Of a stretch of DNA of 64,000 nucleotides, positions 26,883 through 36,932 are shown one piece after another. The position numbers and the translations under genes were made by a program. The DNA lies in NCBI GenBank assembly GCA_019359215.1, contig JAHHHS010000012.1, positions 49,222 to 113,221 of the forward strand, read 5' to 3'. The stretch comes from Nostoc indistinguendum CM1-VF10 (GTDB lineage Bacteria > Cyanobacteriota > Cyanobacteriia > Cyanobacteriales > Nostocaceae). Positions within the stretch are counted from its first letter, which is position 1; every line of letters starts with the position of its first letter. The notes under the pieces were generated by a model that was not told the origin of the DNA, searched no databases, and saw only the letters and a program-made list of their open reading frames with translations.

Positions 26883-27148
26883 CAGTAGATACTTATAACT
26901 TTGATCCTCATCTAGATGAGGATGATATTGTAAAAATTGAAAATTGGAAAATTGGTGTCATAGACGAGGGAAAAGAAGAAAATGAAAGCTTCTCATTTAC
27001 AGCACAAGTCTTTGATATTGAGAGAACGGTTGTACGAAATAAGAGCTATAGAGTTGATATTATTTTAGAGTCACCTGATAGGGAAATAATAAAGCAGTTA
27101 GGAGATGCTTTAAGATCAAAGAATTCAGATAAATTGTTGGGTACGTGA
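26883..27148 (+). pseudogene. Unidentified C-terminal coding fragment
   Basis: About 88 codons ending TGA at 27148, with acidic sequence (DPHLDEDDIVKIENWKIGVI) and a core strand-rich part (FTAQVFDIERTVVRNKSYRV). No start codon is present; a TGA precedes it in frame. Composition is coding-like, so this is probably the 3' end of a lost gene. Family unknown. Confidence 0.4.
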
Positions 27149-27257
27149 GTAGAGTAATCCTATTTGAGTTGTGAAAGTTTCTTGTGTCTAAAAGTCTAAT
27201 TTTGTAAGGTTTATAGCCTTTATCACCTTTTACGGATCGATAACTTATTATATATTA

Positions 27258-27291
27258 ACCCCCCACCCTGATAAACATTTAGATGGGGGGT
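27258..27291. terminator. GC-rich hairpin
   Basis: ACCCCCCA and TGGGGGGT pair over 8 bp around an 18-nt loop. It may end transcription but lacks a clear T tract. Confidence 0.35.
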
Positions 27292-27429
27292 AATATCTCT
27301 CTAACTTAATGCACTAATCCGATCGCACTTTTCCTCAAGTCTCCACATTCCCGACGCTTCCAGATAAAAATACCACCCTTCGTCCTAGCTACAAAAATCA
27401 AGTTTTGCGACTTGTAAACTAAGTTTCTG

Positions 27430-27471
27430 AGTCCAAAACTAGCTTTTGTGACTCCAAAACTAGCTTTTGTT
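27430..27471. repeat. 21-bp tandem direct repeat
   Basis: Two adjacent copies of CTCCAAAACTAGCTTTTGT (first copy has G for the first C) in a spacer without genes. Confidence 0.7.
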
Positions 27472-27692
27472 AAAGAATTTCAGCAAATCTACTCCCATTT
27501 TTCCTACTTGCTAAGTTCTCTTCAATAAAAAAACGCAAATATACGCATTCCGACGCAATTTCAGCGTTTCTAGACGTATAAATGCGATAAAAGTAGAAAC
27601 AATTCCAGCTTTATTTAATGGGCGTTGCTGAATCTAGGGATGAAACGCAAAGGAAAATTCAATAAAATCATCCCGCATTTATGCAGCATCAT

Positions 27693-29906
27693 TTAATGCA
27701 CTAATGCGATCGCACGTTTAGTCAACGCTTCAGCAGTCAATCCATTAAACGCCATCAACTCGCCAGCACTCGCTGTAGTTTCGCCACGTTTCCACGCAAA
27801 GGTGTCGCGCTTCGCTGTACTCCGTAACAAAATTGGTTCTAGCATCCCCGCAGCACCACCAGTAACAGCAATTAGGGCATCGCCATCAAATAATTCAGCA
27901 AATTTCGCATCATCCAAGAAACCGCCTTCGGCTTGGGAACAGGTATCCCACGCAGTATCATGGCTACGGTACAATTGTCGAGGATTGATAACAGAAACTA
28001 TCTTCGCACCAATACCTTCAGTTTCTAAGAAAGCCGCAGCTTCAAATACTGGCATTAATGTTAAATCACCAATTACAGCAAATACAACTTGTTTATCACC
28101 AGCAACTTCATGTAATAACACTGCACCATCGCGCAACCCTTGACGAGTTTGTTCTAAAGTTGTGCGAATTGGCAATGGCGATTTACTTGCAGTTATCACA
28201 ATTCCCTTATTCTTAGTTTTCAACGCCCACTCATAACAAGCTTGAATACTATTAGCATCAGGCGGAAATAATGGGAAAACATTTCCATTTCGCATCAACG
28301 AAGCAAAGTAAGCTTCAATTTCTGGACGTTGGTGAGTCCAACCGTTGCGCCCTTGCTCTAATGCTCCTGCTGTGAATAAAGTAATAGTCGAGGGAGTTTT
28401 ACGGCGCAATTCTGCCATTGCTTGGGTTACAGTTTGCCAAATTGGTAATCCGTTGATGGCAAAAGATTCGTAAGAACACCACAAAGTTCTCGCACCCATT
28501 AACGCCAAACCGGCAGCTAAACCGGCACAAGCATCTTCACTCAATGGTTCATAAACTTGTCCATTTGGTGCTTGATTATATAAGTCGTCGGTTGTAGGGT
28601 GGATAATCTTTAATGCTTGGTTGATGTTGGCAATTCCTGATGCTTCGTTACCATCGGCGTTAGTGACGAGAAAATTCTGATCTTTATTTCCAACGATTCC
28701 TACCAATCGTCCCATCGCGGTTGTGGAAACTTTTGGTTCGCCTCCAACTGCATATTCTTCTAAAGGTAATTCGCCTAATTCTGGTAATGGAAATTCAAAT
28801 TCTGTCACCACAGTTTTTGCTGCTGGGCCACCACCGGCGCGTTCTGCATTTGTTCTAACTAATTGCCAAGCTTCCGCAGACAAAGCACGGGTTTGCAATG
28901 CACTAACAATATGTGGCGCATCCAGCGTATCTTTAGGATAGAGATTGTGAGATTTTGCACCCCGCGCGTGGACTCCTGCACCTTTAAGTTGTTTAATAAT
29001 GAAGACGGTAAGTTTACCACCTAACGCCGATCGCGCTGCTTTATCTACACCAGAAAGCACTGTTTGAGTAAATGCTAGGCGTTTCTCAAAGGAAAAGGCG
29101 GTACTATCAACGTAATCCCCTGGTTGATTTTGATCGTCAAAATCCTTGGCATCCACTAAAACCACTTCATCAAAACCGTTACCTTGCCAATATGCCTGCA
29201 TCTGTTCATTGGTTTTCAGAGAAACCATGCTGTGATGTTCTTGGCTGTAACCGTTCCACACCAACACCGGTAAGAAGTTGGTGACAGCAGGATAAGCAGT
29301 ATGGAAGTGAGCGATCGCACTTACAATATAAGGCTCACCCAATCCACCATCACCAACTGTAAAGGGGAATAACTTATCTTTGTGCAACAGTGCAGCTGCC
29401 ATTGCAAAGTGTTGCCCTTGTCCCAAAGGCCCAGCCGGTGAGAGAATACCGGGGATGTAACCAGAAAGGTGTCCTAAAAGTCCGTGCTTTTCTCGGAAGC
29501 GATCGCGCAATTCTTGGACTGTAAAAATTCCCATGTCCTCTAGCGAACGATCCAAGAACATGGCACTATAAAATCCGGGGGCGTGGTGTCCGACTTCGGT
29601 AATAATGTTCTTGTATCCCAGCATGACAAGAGATGCGTAAGCTTCTGCTTGGCTGGCGAATCCGCCGGGATGCCCAGAAGCTTTACTCGCAGTAACTTGC
29701 AAAGTTAGGTAACGGAGGGCATCGGCAGCGAGTAAAGTTTGATATACAGCTGCTTTGTCTGTGGGATCTGCGATCGCTACTTTGCCCGACTCTATAGCAG
29801 GTGTTGCGCCATAAGTTTCAAAATCTGGTAACGCTTCACCAAAATATTGAATTCCTTCAGAAAAATTAGGAAGCGCTGAAGATGCCTTTGGGGAGATTGC
29901 AGTCAT
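27693..29906 (-). CDS. ThDP-dependent transketolase/phosphoketolase-superfamily enzyme
   Basis: 737 residues. The first ThDP domain has ASGHPGGF (about 75), the long HHAPGFYSAM segment and GDGGLGEPY (about 183, Mg/ThDP site). The middle domain has GNEASG and an ADGNEAS-type core. A C-terminal transketolase-like domain ends near TAEALTKRAI. It acts on xylulose-5-phosphate-type sugar phosphates by family analogy. Cyanobacterial members are often labelled xylulose-5-phosphate 3-epimerase, but the sequence differs from classical phosphoketolases, which have a longer N-terminus with GPGHGGP. The exact reaction is uncertain. It is monocistronic with clean coding. Confidence 0.7.
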   Translation of the reverse strand: MTAISPKASSALPNFSEGIQYFGEALPDFETYGATPAIESGKVAIADPTDKAAVYQTLLAADALRYLTLQVTASKASGHPGGFASQAEAYASLVMLGYKNIITEVGHHAPGFYSAMFLDRSLEDMGIFTVQELRDRFREKHGLLGHLSGYIPGILSPAGPLGQGQHFAMAAALLHKDKLFPFTVGDGGLGEPYIVSAIAHFHTAYPAVTNFLPVLVWNGYSQEHHSMVSLKTNEQMQAYWQGNGFDEVVLVDAKDFDDQNQPGDYVDSTAFSFEKRLAFTQTVLSGVDKAARSALGGKLTVFIIKQLKGAGVHARGAKSHNLYPKDTLDAPHIVSALQTRALSAEAWQLVRTNAERAGGGPAAKTVVTEFEFPLPELGELPLEEYAVGGEPKVSTTAMGRLVGIVGNKDQNFLVTNADGNEASGIANINQALKIIHPTTDDLYNQAPNGQVYEPLSEDACAGLAAGLALMGARTLWCSYESFAINGLPIWQTVTQAMAELRRKTPSTITLFTAGALEQGRNGWTHQRPEIEAYFASLMRNGNVFPLFPPDANSIQACYEWALKTKNKGIVITASKSPLPIRTTLEQTRQGLRDGAVLLHEVAGDKQVVFAVIGDLTLMPVFEAAAFLETEGIGAKIVSVINPRQLYRSHDTAWDTCSQAEGGFLDDAKFAELFDGDALIAVTGGAAGMLEPILLRSTAKRDTFAWKRGETTASAGELMAFNGLTAEALTKRAIALVH

Positions 29907-30479
29907 GCTGAGTACCTTTTGACGATTCGGTGAAACTGTAGATGCTTGTTGAATTTAACAAAAATTTTACATCTTCGAGGTTGTAACAGTTTATTGCTTT
30001 TTTGCAACCTTAGAATAAGTACTTTAAATGGTTACGCGCCAAAATTATTTAGATTGATTTTCAATCCTTCAACATAATCCCCCACAGTCCTCATTAAAAA
30101 AGGCTATGGGGGATTTGAATATATTGCAACTGTCAAATAATGGATTTTAAAATTCTTATTATACAGCAATACAGTACATTTGAATATAACCAAAAGATGT
30201 AATTTAACTGGACATCTACCCAAAATATATTTAGTAAGTTTTTTCCGTAAATGCTTTTAAAGATTCAGAAAAAATATTATTATTGTCCTTGTAAAAATTA
30301 ATGGTGTTTATTTGCCAATACGTTTCAATTAGTAGAATTTTCATTTATAAAATTCTCTTAAAAACTTTTTCAAGCTTACTATAATTTCCTCTTTAAAAAG
30401 AAGAGTTGGGGAGGAAAAGCATTACTCAAGCTTATTGAACTATTGTCAACCTAGTAAATCCTAAAACATCGAATCAACA
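29907..30479. other. Divergent spacer before the P450 gene
   Basis: 573 bp, AT-rich. A hairpin-like AATCCCCCA...TGGGGGATT occurs near 30078-30116. It carries the promoters of the divergent ThDP enzyme and P450 genes; none is assigned. Confidence 0.35.
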
Positions 30480-31856
30480 ATGAAAGGACTTGATAATATA
30501 CGCACACTAGCATTACTACAAACTCTGCAATTAATTGCTAAACCCACAAAAACCTTAGAAAGTTGTGCCGCCAACTATGGTGACATCTTCACAATGCGGG
30601 TAATGGGTTTAAAGTCACCACCGATAGTATTTTTTAGCCATCCTCAAGCAATTAGTGATTGTTTCGCTATACCTGCACAAAAGTTAGATTTTAAGAAAGC
30701 AACCCATGTATTTAAACCCTTATTTGGAGAAAATTCTATTGTATTTCAAGAGGCGCGATCGCACCAACAACAGAGGCAGTTATTACTACCAGCCTTTCAT
30801 GGCGATAATTTAAAGTCTTATGGACAAGTAATTTGTCAAATAACTGAAAAACTAATACAAGATTGGACATTAGGTAAAAATATTTGTATACATCACTTAA
30901 TGTCAAATATCACTTTAAAAATTATTTTACAGGTAGTATTTGGTATTACTCATGGTGCGCGTTACCAACAATTAAAAGAACAATTGAGTTCTTTGTTAGA
31001 AGATGTAACTAAACCTTGGTATTCTAGCTTATTTTTCTTTCCGTTGCTGCAACAAGATTTAGGTGCATGGAGTCCTTGGGGAATGTTCCTAAAAAGACGA
31101 GAGCAAATTGACAAACTTATTTATGCAGAAATTTCTGAAAGACGTTCGCAAAATGATGCTATGCGTACAGACATTCTCAGTATGCTGATGTCAGCGCATG
31201 ACGTAAATGGACAAAAGATGACAGATGAGGAATTACGCGATCAACTAGTTTCATTATTGTTGTTGGGTTATGAAACTACATCTGGCGTATTAGCCTGGAT
31301 ATTTCACTTAATTCACTCTCACCCAGAGGTGAAACATCGGTTAATGCAAGAACTAGACACTTTGGATGATATCACAAATCCTGAAGGAATTACACAATTA
31401 CCTTATCTTACCGCCGTCTGTCAAGAAACACTGCGAATTCATCCTATTGCTTTAATTTGCACACCACGAATGGTAAAAGATAGTGTGGAAATTATGGGAC
31501 AACAATTTACATCAGAAACAGTTTTAGTTCCTTGTATTTATTTAGCACATCGCCGAAGCGAGACTTACCCAGAACCAGAACAGTTTCAGCCAGAAAGATT
31601 TCTCAACCAAAAATTTTCACCTTACGAATATTTACCCTTCGGTGGGGGTTATCGCGGTTGCATTGGTGCTGCATTTTCCATGTATGAACTAAAATTAGTA
31701 ACAGCGATAATCTTATCCAATTTTGAACTAAGCCTTACTGATAAACGTCCAGTGCATCCAGTCCGTCGTGGTATTACGATTGTTCCTAGTGGCGGTGTAA
31801 AAATGGTTGTTACCAAAAAAGCAAAACTTAAAAAACAAACAATACTTTCTACTTGA
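30480..31856 (+). CDS. Cytochrome P450, CYP110-like
   Basis: 458 residues. I-helix variant LLLLGYETTSG, K-helix ETLRIHP (ExxR), PERF motif (EQFQPERFL) and heme-binding loop FGGGYRGCIG with the axial Cys394 are all present. There is no N-terminal membrane helix, as in bacterial soluble P450s. CYP110 enzymes are typical of Nostoc and hydroxylate fatty acids, alkanes or terpenoids. Substrate unknown here. The next genes on the same strand are a DUF2993 protein (102 bp) and crtO (about 965 bp away), so a lipid/terpenoid context is possible, but co-transcription is not shown. Confidence 0.88.
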   Translation: MKGLDNIRTLALLQTLQLIAKPTKTLESCAANYGDIFTMRVMGLKSPPIVFFSHPQAISDCFAIPAQKLDFKKATHVFKPLFGENSIVFQEARSHQQQRQLLLPAFHGDNLKSYGQVICQITEKLIQDWTLGKNICIHHLMSNITLKIILQVVFGITHGARYQQLKEQLSSLLEDVTKPWYSSLFFFPLLQQDLGAWSPWGMFLKRREQIDKLIYAEISERRSQNDAMRTDILSMLMSAHDVNGQKMTDEELRDQLVSLLLLGYETTSGVLAWIFHLIHSHPEVKHRLMQELDTLDDITNPEGITQLPYLTAVCQETLRIHPIALICTPRMVKDSVEIMGQQFTSETVLVPCIYLAHRRSETYPEPEQFQPERFLNQKFSPYEYLPFGGGYRGCIGAAFSMYELKLVTAIILSNFELSLTDKRPVHPVRRGITIVPSGGVKMVVTKKAKLKKQTILST

Positions 31857-31958
31857 TTACTCAATCCTCCAATTTGCATATACCGCAATGTAGATTCGTT
31901 CGTTAGCATCTAGCCTTTACAGTAACTAGTAAGAGGAAATTTAGGAGATTACTAATTC

Positions 31959-32717
31959 ATGCCTGATGAGCATCGGTTGGAAGAACAATTCCTATCCCAG
32001 GAAGCTGAAAGAAGAATATCTGAAAAGCTAGATGACGCAGAAAAAATTGAAATAGATGTGCAAACCGATCTGTTGAAAATAGTTCAGGGACAGGCGGATG
32101 GAGTTTCGGTTGCAGGACAAGGATTAGTAATCCAAGAAGGCCTCCGGGTACAGGAAATAAAACTGCAAACAGATAGTATTGCCATTAATCCCTTCAGCGC
32201 TCTTTTTGGTCAAATAGAATTTAATGAACCAGTAAATGCCATAGCTCGCATTATAGTTACAGAAGTAGATATTAACCGCGCCTTGACCTCAGACTTGATT
32301 CGTAGCCAGATGCAAAACTTGGAGTTGGATGTAGATGGTGATATTGTGAGTTTTGAGCCGCAAAAAATTGAGGTATTTTTACCTGGTGATGGCAAAATAG
32401 AATGTAGAGGAAAGGTGCTGTTAAAAGAAATGGGAAATACTCGCCCTTTTGCTTACACTGCGATTCTTCGCCCACGGACTAATTTACAACCCGCAATGCT
32501 AGAAAGTTTTAACTGCACTGAGGGAGAAGGTGTTTCAATAGAATTCGTTACAGCATTAATGCACAAAGCTAAAGAACTAATGAGTTTACCATACTTTAAA
32601 TGGGAAAATATAGCGGTTTCTATTAAAGATATAAAAGTAGAAATTGGTAGTTTAATACTTATGGTAGAAACTCAAGTAAAGCAAATACCATCATCCTTAA
32701 CTGCACTATCTCCTTAG
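31959..32717 (+). CDS. DUF2993 (LmeA-like) protein
   Basis: 252 residues, no signal peptide. The layout is beta-strand rich, with a DUF2993-type core (AEKIEIDVQTDLLKIVQGQ, NPFSALFGQIEFNEP, ALTSDLIRSQM). LmeA-family proteins bind lipids or act on cell-envelope glycolipids in actinobacteria. In cyanobacteria the function is unknown. It sits between the P450 and crtO on the same strand, with 104 bp to crtO. Confidence 0.65.
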   Translation: MPDEHRLEEQFLSQEAERRISEKLDDAEKIEIDVQTDLLKIVQGQADGVSVAGQGLVIQEGLRVQEIKLQTDSIAINPFSALFGQIEFNEPVNAIARIIVTEVDINRALTSDLIRSQMQNLELDVDGDIVSFEPQKIEVFLPGDGKIECRGKVLLKEMGNTRPFAYTAILRPRTNLQPAMLESFNCTEGEGVSIEFVTALMHKAKELMSLPYFKWENIAVSIKDIKVEIGSLILMVETQVKQIPSSLTALSP

Positions 32718-32821
32718 TAGTCTTAGCATTAATTAAAGAGAATTTTTGTAACTAGGGAGTGATGCAAATTTATTAAAAGTTTTCTAAGCTTTTAAAACCT
32801 ACTTATTTCTAAATTTCAACT

Positions 32822-34516
32822 ATGCAAGAGTATGATGTTGTGCTAATCGGTGCCGGACACAATGGGTTAGTTTGTGCAGCTTACTTGTTAAAAGCTGGTT
32901 ATAGCGTCCTGTTACTAGAAAAGCGTTCTGTTCCAGGTGGTGCAGCAACAACCGAAGAATGTTTACCACAAGAGGCTCCTGGATTTAAATTTAACTTGTG
33001 TGCTATTGACCATGAATTCATTCACTTAGGGCCGGTAGTTGAAGAATTAGAACTAGAAAAATATGGCTTGCATTATTTGGAGTGTGATCCAGTTGCTTTC
33101 TGTCCTCATCCTGATGGTAAGTATTTCTTAGCACATAAGTCGCTGGAAAAAACTTGTGCAGAAATCGCTCGTTATAGTGAACGTGATGCCAAAAAATACG
33201 CAGAATTTGTAGATTATTGGCAACGAGCGATCGGTGCAATGGTTCCTATGTTTAATGCACCGCCCAAATCGATTATAGATATCCTTGGTAACTACGATAT
33301 CAAAAAATTAAAAGATTTATTTTCGATGATTGGTTCCCCGAATAAAACGCTGGACTTTATTCGCACCATGTTAACCAGCGCTGAGGATTTACTTAACGAG
33401 TGGTTTGATGAGGAATTTTTAAAAGCGCCATTAGCCAGACTTGCAGCAGAACTTGGTGCGCCGCCATCGCAAAAAACCCTTGCCATTGGTGCAATTATGA
33501 TGGCGATGCGTCACAATCCTGGAATGGCCAGACCACGCGGCGGAACTGGCGCACTTGTGAAAGCTTTAGTGAATTTAGTCACAAGTCAGGGTGGCGTTAT
33601 TCTGACAGACCAGCATGTTGAAAAAGTTTTAATTGATAATGGAAAAGCTGTTGGTGTACGAGTTGCTGGTAACACTGAATATCGCGCTAAATATGGCGTG
33701 ATTTCTAATATTGATGCCAAGCGATTATTTTTGCAAATGACTGATAAAAGCGATATCGATGGAGCCGATCCTGACTTATGGGAAAGATTAGAACGCCGTA
33801 TCGTTAACAACAACGAAACTATCCTCAAGATAGACTTGGCTTTAGACGAACCACTACGCTTTCCATACCACGCCCACAAAGACGAATATCTCGTTGGTTC
33901 TATCTTGATTGCCGATTCTGTGGCTCATGTAGAACAGGCTCATAGTAAATGTAGCTTGGGAGAAATTCCTGATTCTGACCCATCAATGTATGTGGTGATG
34001 CCTAGCTATTTAGATCCCACATTAGCACCACCAGGTAAGCACACTGTATGGATTGAGTATTTTGCCCCTTATCAAATTGCTGGTGCAGAAGGGACTGGTT
34101 TAAAAGGTACTGGTTGGACAGATGAATTGAAAAACAAAGTTGCAGATAAAGTGGTTGATAAGTTGGCAGACTATGCACCAAATGTCAAGAATGCAACGAT
34201 CGCCCGTCGTGTAGAAAGTCCAGCAGAATTAGGTGAGAGATTAGGTGCGTATAAAGGGAATTATTACCATATTGACATGACTTTAGATCAGATGGTATTT
34301 TTCCGTCCCTTGCCAGAAATAGCCAACTACAAAACGCCAATTGAGAATCTATTTTTGACTGGTGCAGGAACTCACCCAGGTGGTTCGATTTCGGGAATGC
34401 CGGGACGCAATTGTGCGCGTGTATTTTTGCAGGCAAAGCATCCAATTAGCCAAACTTTGAAAGATGCGCGGGATTCGATTAAGTCAACTGTCGAGTCGGT
34501 GTTTGGAATTAATTAA
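32822..34516 (+). CDS. crtO: Beta-carotene ketolase CrtO
   Basis: 564 residues, the normal CrtO length. An N-terminal FAD-binding Rossmann motif GAGHNGLVCAAYLL (about 10-23) and the phytoene-desaturase-like C-terminal FAD motif GAGTHPGGSISGMPGRN identify the CrtI-type family; the CrtO subgroup is suggested by length and organism. CrtO adds a keto group to beta-carotene to make echinenone, a photoprotective pigment also used by the orange carotenoid protein. A nearly perfect terminator follows 118 bp later. The enzyme is thought to be membrane-associated. Confidence 0.85.
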   Translation: MQEYDVVLIGAGHNGLVCAAYLLKAGYSVLLLEKRSVPGGAATTEECLPQEAPGFKFNLCAIDHEFIHLGPVVEELELEKYGLHYLECDPVAFCPHPDGKYFLAHKSLEKTCAEIARYSERDAKKYAEFVDYWQRAIGAMVPMFNAPPKSIIDILGNYDIKKLKDLFSMIGSPNKTLDFIRTMLTSAEDLLNEWFDEEFLKAPLARLAAELGAPPSQKTLAIGAIMMAMRHNPGMARPRGGTGALVKALVNLVTSQGGVILTDQHVEKVLIDNGKAVGVRVAGNTEYRAKYGVISNIDAKRLFLQMTDKSDIDGADPDLWERLERRIVNNNETILKIDLALDEPLRFPYHAHKDEYLVGSILIADSVAHVEQAHSKCSLGEIPDSDPSMYVVMPSYLDPTLAPPGKHTVWIEYFAPYQIAGAEGTGLKGTGWTDELKNKVADKVVDKLADYAPNVKNATIARRVESPAELGERLGAYKGNYYHIDMTLDQMVFFRPLPEIANYKTPIENLFLTGAGTHPGGSISGMPGRNCARVFLQAKHPISQTLKDARDSIKSTVESVFGIN

Positions 34517-34633
34517 CCGTTGTACATCCTGTTAAACAATAAGTTTTTAAGCGGAGATGATATCATTGTTGCTCGAAAACCCTAGCTAATTAGCAGTTGG
34601 CATCCTCCTACTGAGTGAAGTATCGAGAGGCTC

Positions 34634-34671
34634 AGATCCGCGACTTATTAAATAAGTCGCGGATCTTTTTG
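34634..34671 (+). terminator. Strong rho-independent terminator after crtO
   Basis: AGATCCGCGACTTATT and AATAAGTCGCGGATCT form a perfect 16-bp stem with a 1-nt spacer (so an effective 3-5 nt loop), followed by TTTTT on the plus strand. Confidence 0.9.
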
Positions 34672-34923
34672 TTCGTAACTCTTGTATGGATTGCTATAGC
34701 AACACAAATTATCGTTTTTGGCTGAAATATTTTCTAAATAATTGCTTTATGTGTATTTAATATGATAATGTAACATACGCTTGATTTGAAGAAGCTTCTA
34801 TGCATCCTCAAAAAAGTTATTTTTCAAAATTTAAGTAAATGAATGGTAAAAAGTAGTGTATTTTGATAACACTCAAAAAACGAATAAACTTTAACACCAT
34901 TTTATAAATTCTGTAGGTACAGC

Positions 34924-35667
34924 ATGGTTTTTTGGCGCTGCTTCGTTGCATCTGGCTTGATAGCTTTCTTGGCATTTGGCTGTAGTGGTGGGGCAAACTC
35001 ATCAACAGAAAAGACTACACAAGTTGTGCAAAAAAGTAATGTAACCCAGCTTTTCATTGAAGCGAAGGTTACCCAGAAAGCAGAAGATTTCTTTCATCAA
35101 GGTAATAATTTATTAGATGGACAACGTTATGAAGATGCAATAAAAGCATACGACAAAGCGATCGCTATCAAAGTTGAGAGTCCTGAAGCTTGGATTAACC
35201 GTGGCATAGCTTTAACATCGTTGCAACGTTACCAAGACGCGATCGCATCCTACGATAGAGCGATCGCCATCCAACCCGGCAAATATGAAGCCTGGTATAA
35301 TCGTGGCATAGCCTTAACGTCGTTACAACGCTACAAAGACGCGATTGCATCTTACGACAAAGCGATCGCTATTCAACCCGACAAGTATGAAGCCTTAATT
35401 AATCGAGGCATTGCTCTGACAAAACTACACCGCTACCAAGATGCGATCGCATCTTATGATAGAGCGATCGCCATCAAGCAAGATTTACACCAAGCATATT
35501 ACAACAAAGCTTGCTCTTATGCTTTACAAAGCAATCTCAAATTAGCAATTGAGAACTTAAACAAAGCAATCCGGCAGGTTCCTGATAAATACAAGAAATT
35601 AGCACAAACTGATCCAGACTTTAGCAAAATCCGTAATGAAAAACAGTTTCAGACATTACTTCAATAG
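34924..35667 (+). CDS. TPR-repeat lipoprotein
   Basis: 247 residues. A hydrophobic N-terminus ends in a lipobox-like LAFGC (Cys20), giving a likely lipid-anchored protein. Residues about 58-200 hold four to five tetratricopeptide repeats (AWINRGIALTSLQRYQDAIA, then the same pattern with IAIQP). The last part is helical and ends LQ. TPR proteins scaffold protein complexes. No partner is encoded next to it. The repeats are rich in GCGATCGC sites. ATG at 34924. Confidence 0.8.
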   Translation: MVFWRCFVASGLIAFLAFGCSGGANSSTEKTTQVVQKSNVTQLFIEAKVTQKAEDFFHQGNNLLDGQRYEDAIKAYDKAIAIKVESPEAWINRGIALTSLQRYQDAIASYDRAIAIQPGKYEAWYNRGIALTSLQRYKDAIASYDKAIAIQPDKYEALINRGIALTKLHRYQDAIASYDRAIAIKQDLHQAYYNKACSYALQSNLKLAIENLNKAIRQVPDKYKKLAQTDPDFSKIRNEKQFQTLLQ

Positions 35668-35747
35668 TATTATTTAAATAGGACTCAGTATAGAATATAA
35701 ACTTGCTGTAGCAATAATTTTTTCTCTTAAGCGGTTTACGATTAGAC

Positions 35748-36632
35748 ATGAAAAAATTGTTAATCACCGGAGCAAGTGGTTTTTTAGGATGGCATCTTTG
35801 CCAGCTTGCAAAACAAGAATGGGAAATTTATGGCACTTATTTTTCCCATTCTTTAGAGATTCCGGGCATCAAAATGCTAAAAGTGAACTTAACAGATTTT
35901 CAGGAATTGCAGCGTATATTTAGTGATGTCAAACCAACAGCAGTCATTCATACTGCTGCACTATCACAACCAAATTTTTGTCAAACCCATCCCGAAGAAT
36001 CGCACGCAATTAACGTCACAGCATCCTGTAATATTGCCGGACTGTGTGCAGATAATTCTATTCCTTGTGCTTTTACCTCAACCGACTTAGTTTTTGATGG
36101 TTTAAATGCTCCCTATCGAGAAACAGATGCCGTGTGTTCTGTGAATCTTTACGGTGAGCAAAAAGTCATGGCAGAAGCAGGTATGCTAGAAAGACATCCC
36201 ATGACCGCAGTGTGTCGGATGCCGTTAATGTTTGGTGCAGAAACACCCACAGCTAAAAGTTTTATTCAGCCATTTATTCAAACTTTACAAGCAGAAAAAG
36301 AACTAAATTTATTTATTGATGAATTTCGCACCCCAGTGAGTGGGACAACTGCCGCCAAAGGACTTTTATTAGCATTGGAAAAAGTTAACGGCATTATTCA
36401 CTTAGGTGGAAAAGAACGAATTTCGCGTTATGATTTTGGACGAATATTAGTGGAAGTGTTTCAACTCCCCCCTATCGGTCTTAAATCTTGCCGACAACAA
36501 GACATGAAAATGGCAGCACCTAGACCAGCAGATGTTTCTTTGGATAGTTCTAAAGCTTTTACATTGGGTTATCAGCCTTTATCTGTAAAGGAAGAATTAG
36601 AGGAGTTAGAAGTTTTAATTCCTAACTTTTAA
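35748..36632 (+). CDS. RmlD-like NAD(P)-dependent sugar reductase/epimerase
   Basis: 294 residues. Extended SDR fold: GASGFLGWHL nucleotide-binding motif at the start, HTAALSQP segment, and catalytic YGEQK (Tyr-x-x-x-Lys). The substrate-binding domain resembles dTDP-4-dehydrorhamnose reductase (RmlD). Such enzymes make deoxy-sugar nucleotides for cell-surface polysaccharides. No other rml genes are nearby, so the substrate is unknown. About 80 bp after the TPR gene, same strand. Confidence 0.78.
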   Translation: MKKLLITGASGFLGWHLCQLAKQEWEIYGTYFSHSLEIPGIKMLKVNLTDFQELQRIFSDVKPTAVIHTAALSQPNFCQTHPEESHAINVTASCNIAGLCADNSIPCAFTSTDLVFDGLNAPYRETDAVCSVNLYGEQKVMAEAGMLERHPMTAVCRMPLMFGAETPTAKSFIQPFIQTLQAEKELNLFIDEFRTPVSGTTAAKGLLLALEKVNGIIHLGGKERISRYDFGRILVEVFQLPPIGLKSCRQQDMKMAAPRPADVSLDSSKAFTLGYQPLSVKEELEELEVLIPNF

Positions 36633-36932
36633 TATCATATTCGCCAAATTACCCATAGTAAAAGAACCCCACTCCTAACCCCTCTCCCGCTTTCAAAGGT
36701 AGGGTGGTTTCATACAACTAGCTCTGTGTCCGGGAGGATCATAAATTATTTTTAAACCGCAGAGGCACAGAGAACGCTGAGAAAAAACAATCTTATTTTA
36801 CGAGTCACCTTGAAAGTCCTAATAGAAATCCTAGCCATTTTTCTAGGATGAGTTATCCCCATTTTTCCGATGTCATCTGGGTTGGTAAAACGGCAAGATA
36901 TGAACATCTAAGAACGTTTGCACAAAAATCTT
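36633..36932. repeat. Dispersed repeats before the protease-like pair
   Basis: A CCCCACTCCTAACCCCTCTC segment (about 36670) and CGCAGAGGCACAGAGAACGC (about 36756) are copies of common Nostoc repeats. No gene. A TTG frame extends a few codons upstream of the protease-like start. Confidence 0.45.

Noticed and set aside
34634..34671. crtO-downstream stem considered as a tRNA or small RNA gene
   Set aside because: A single perfect stem with a T tract and no cloverleaf; it is a terminator.
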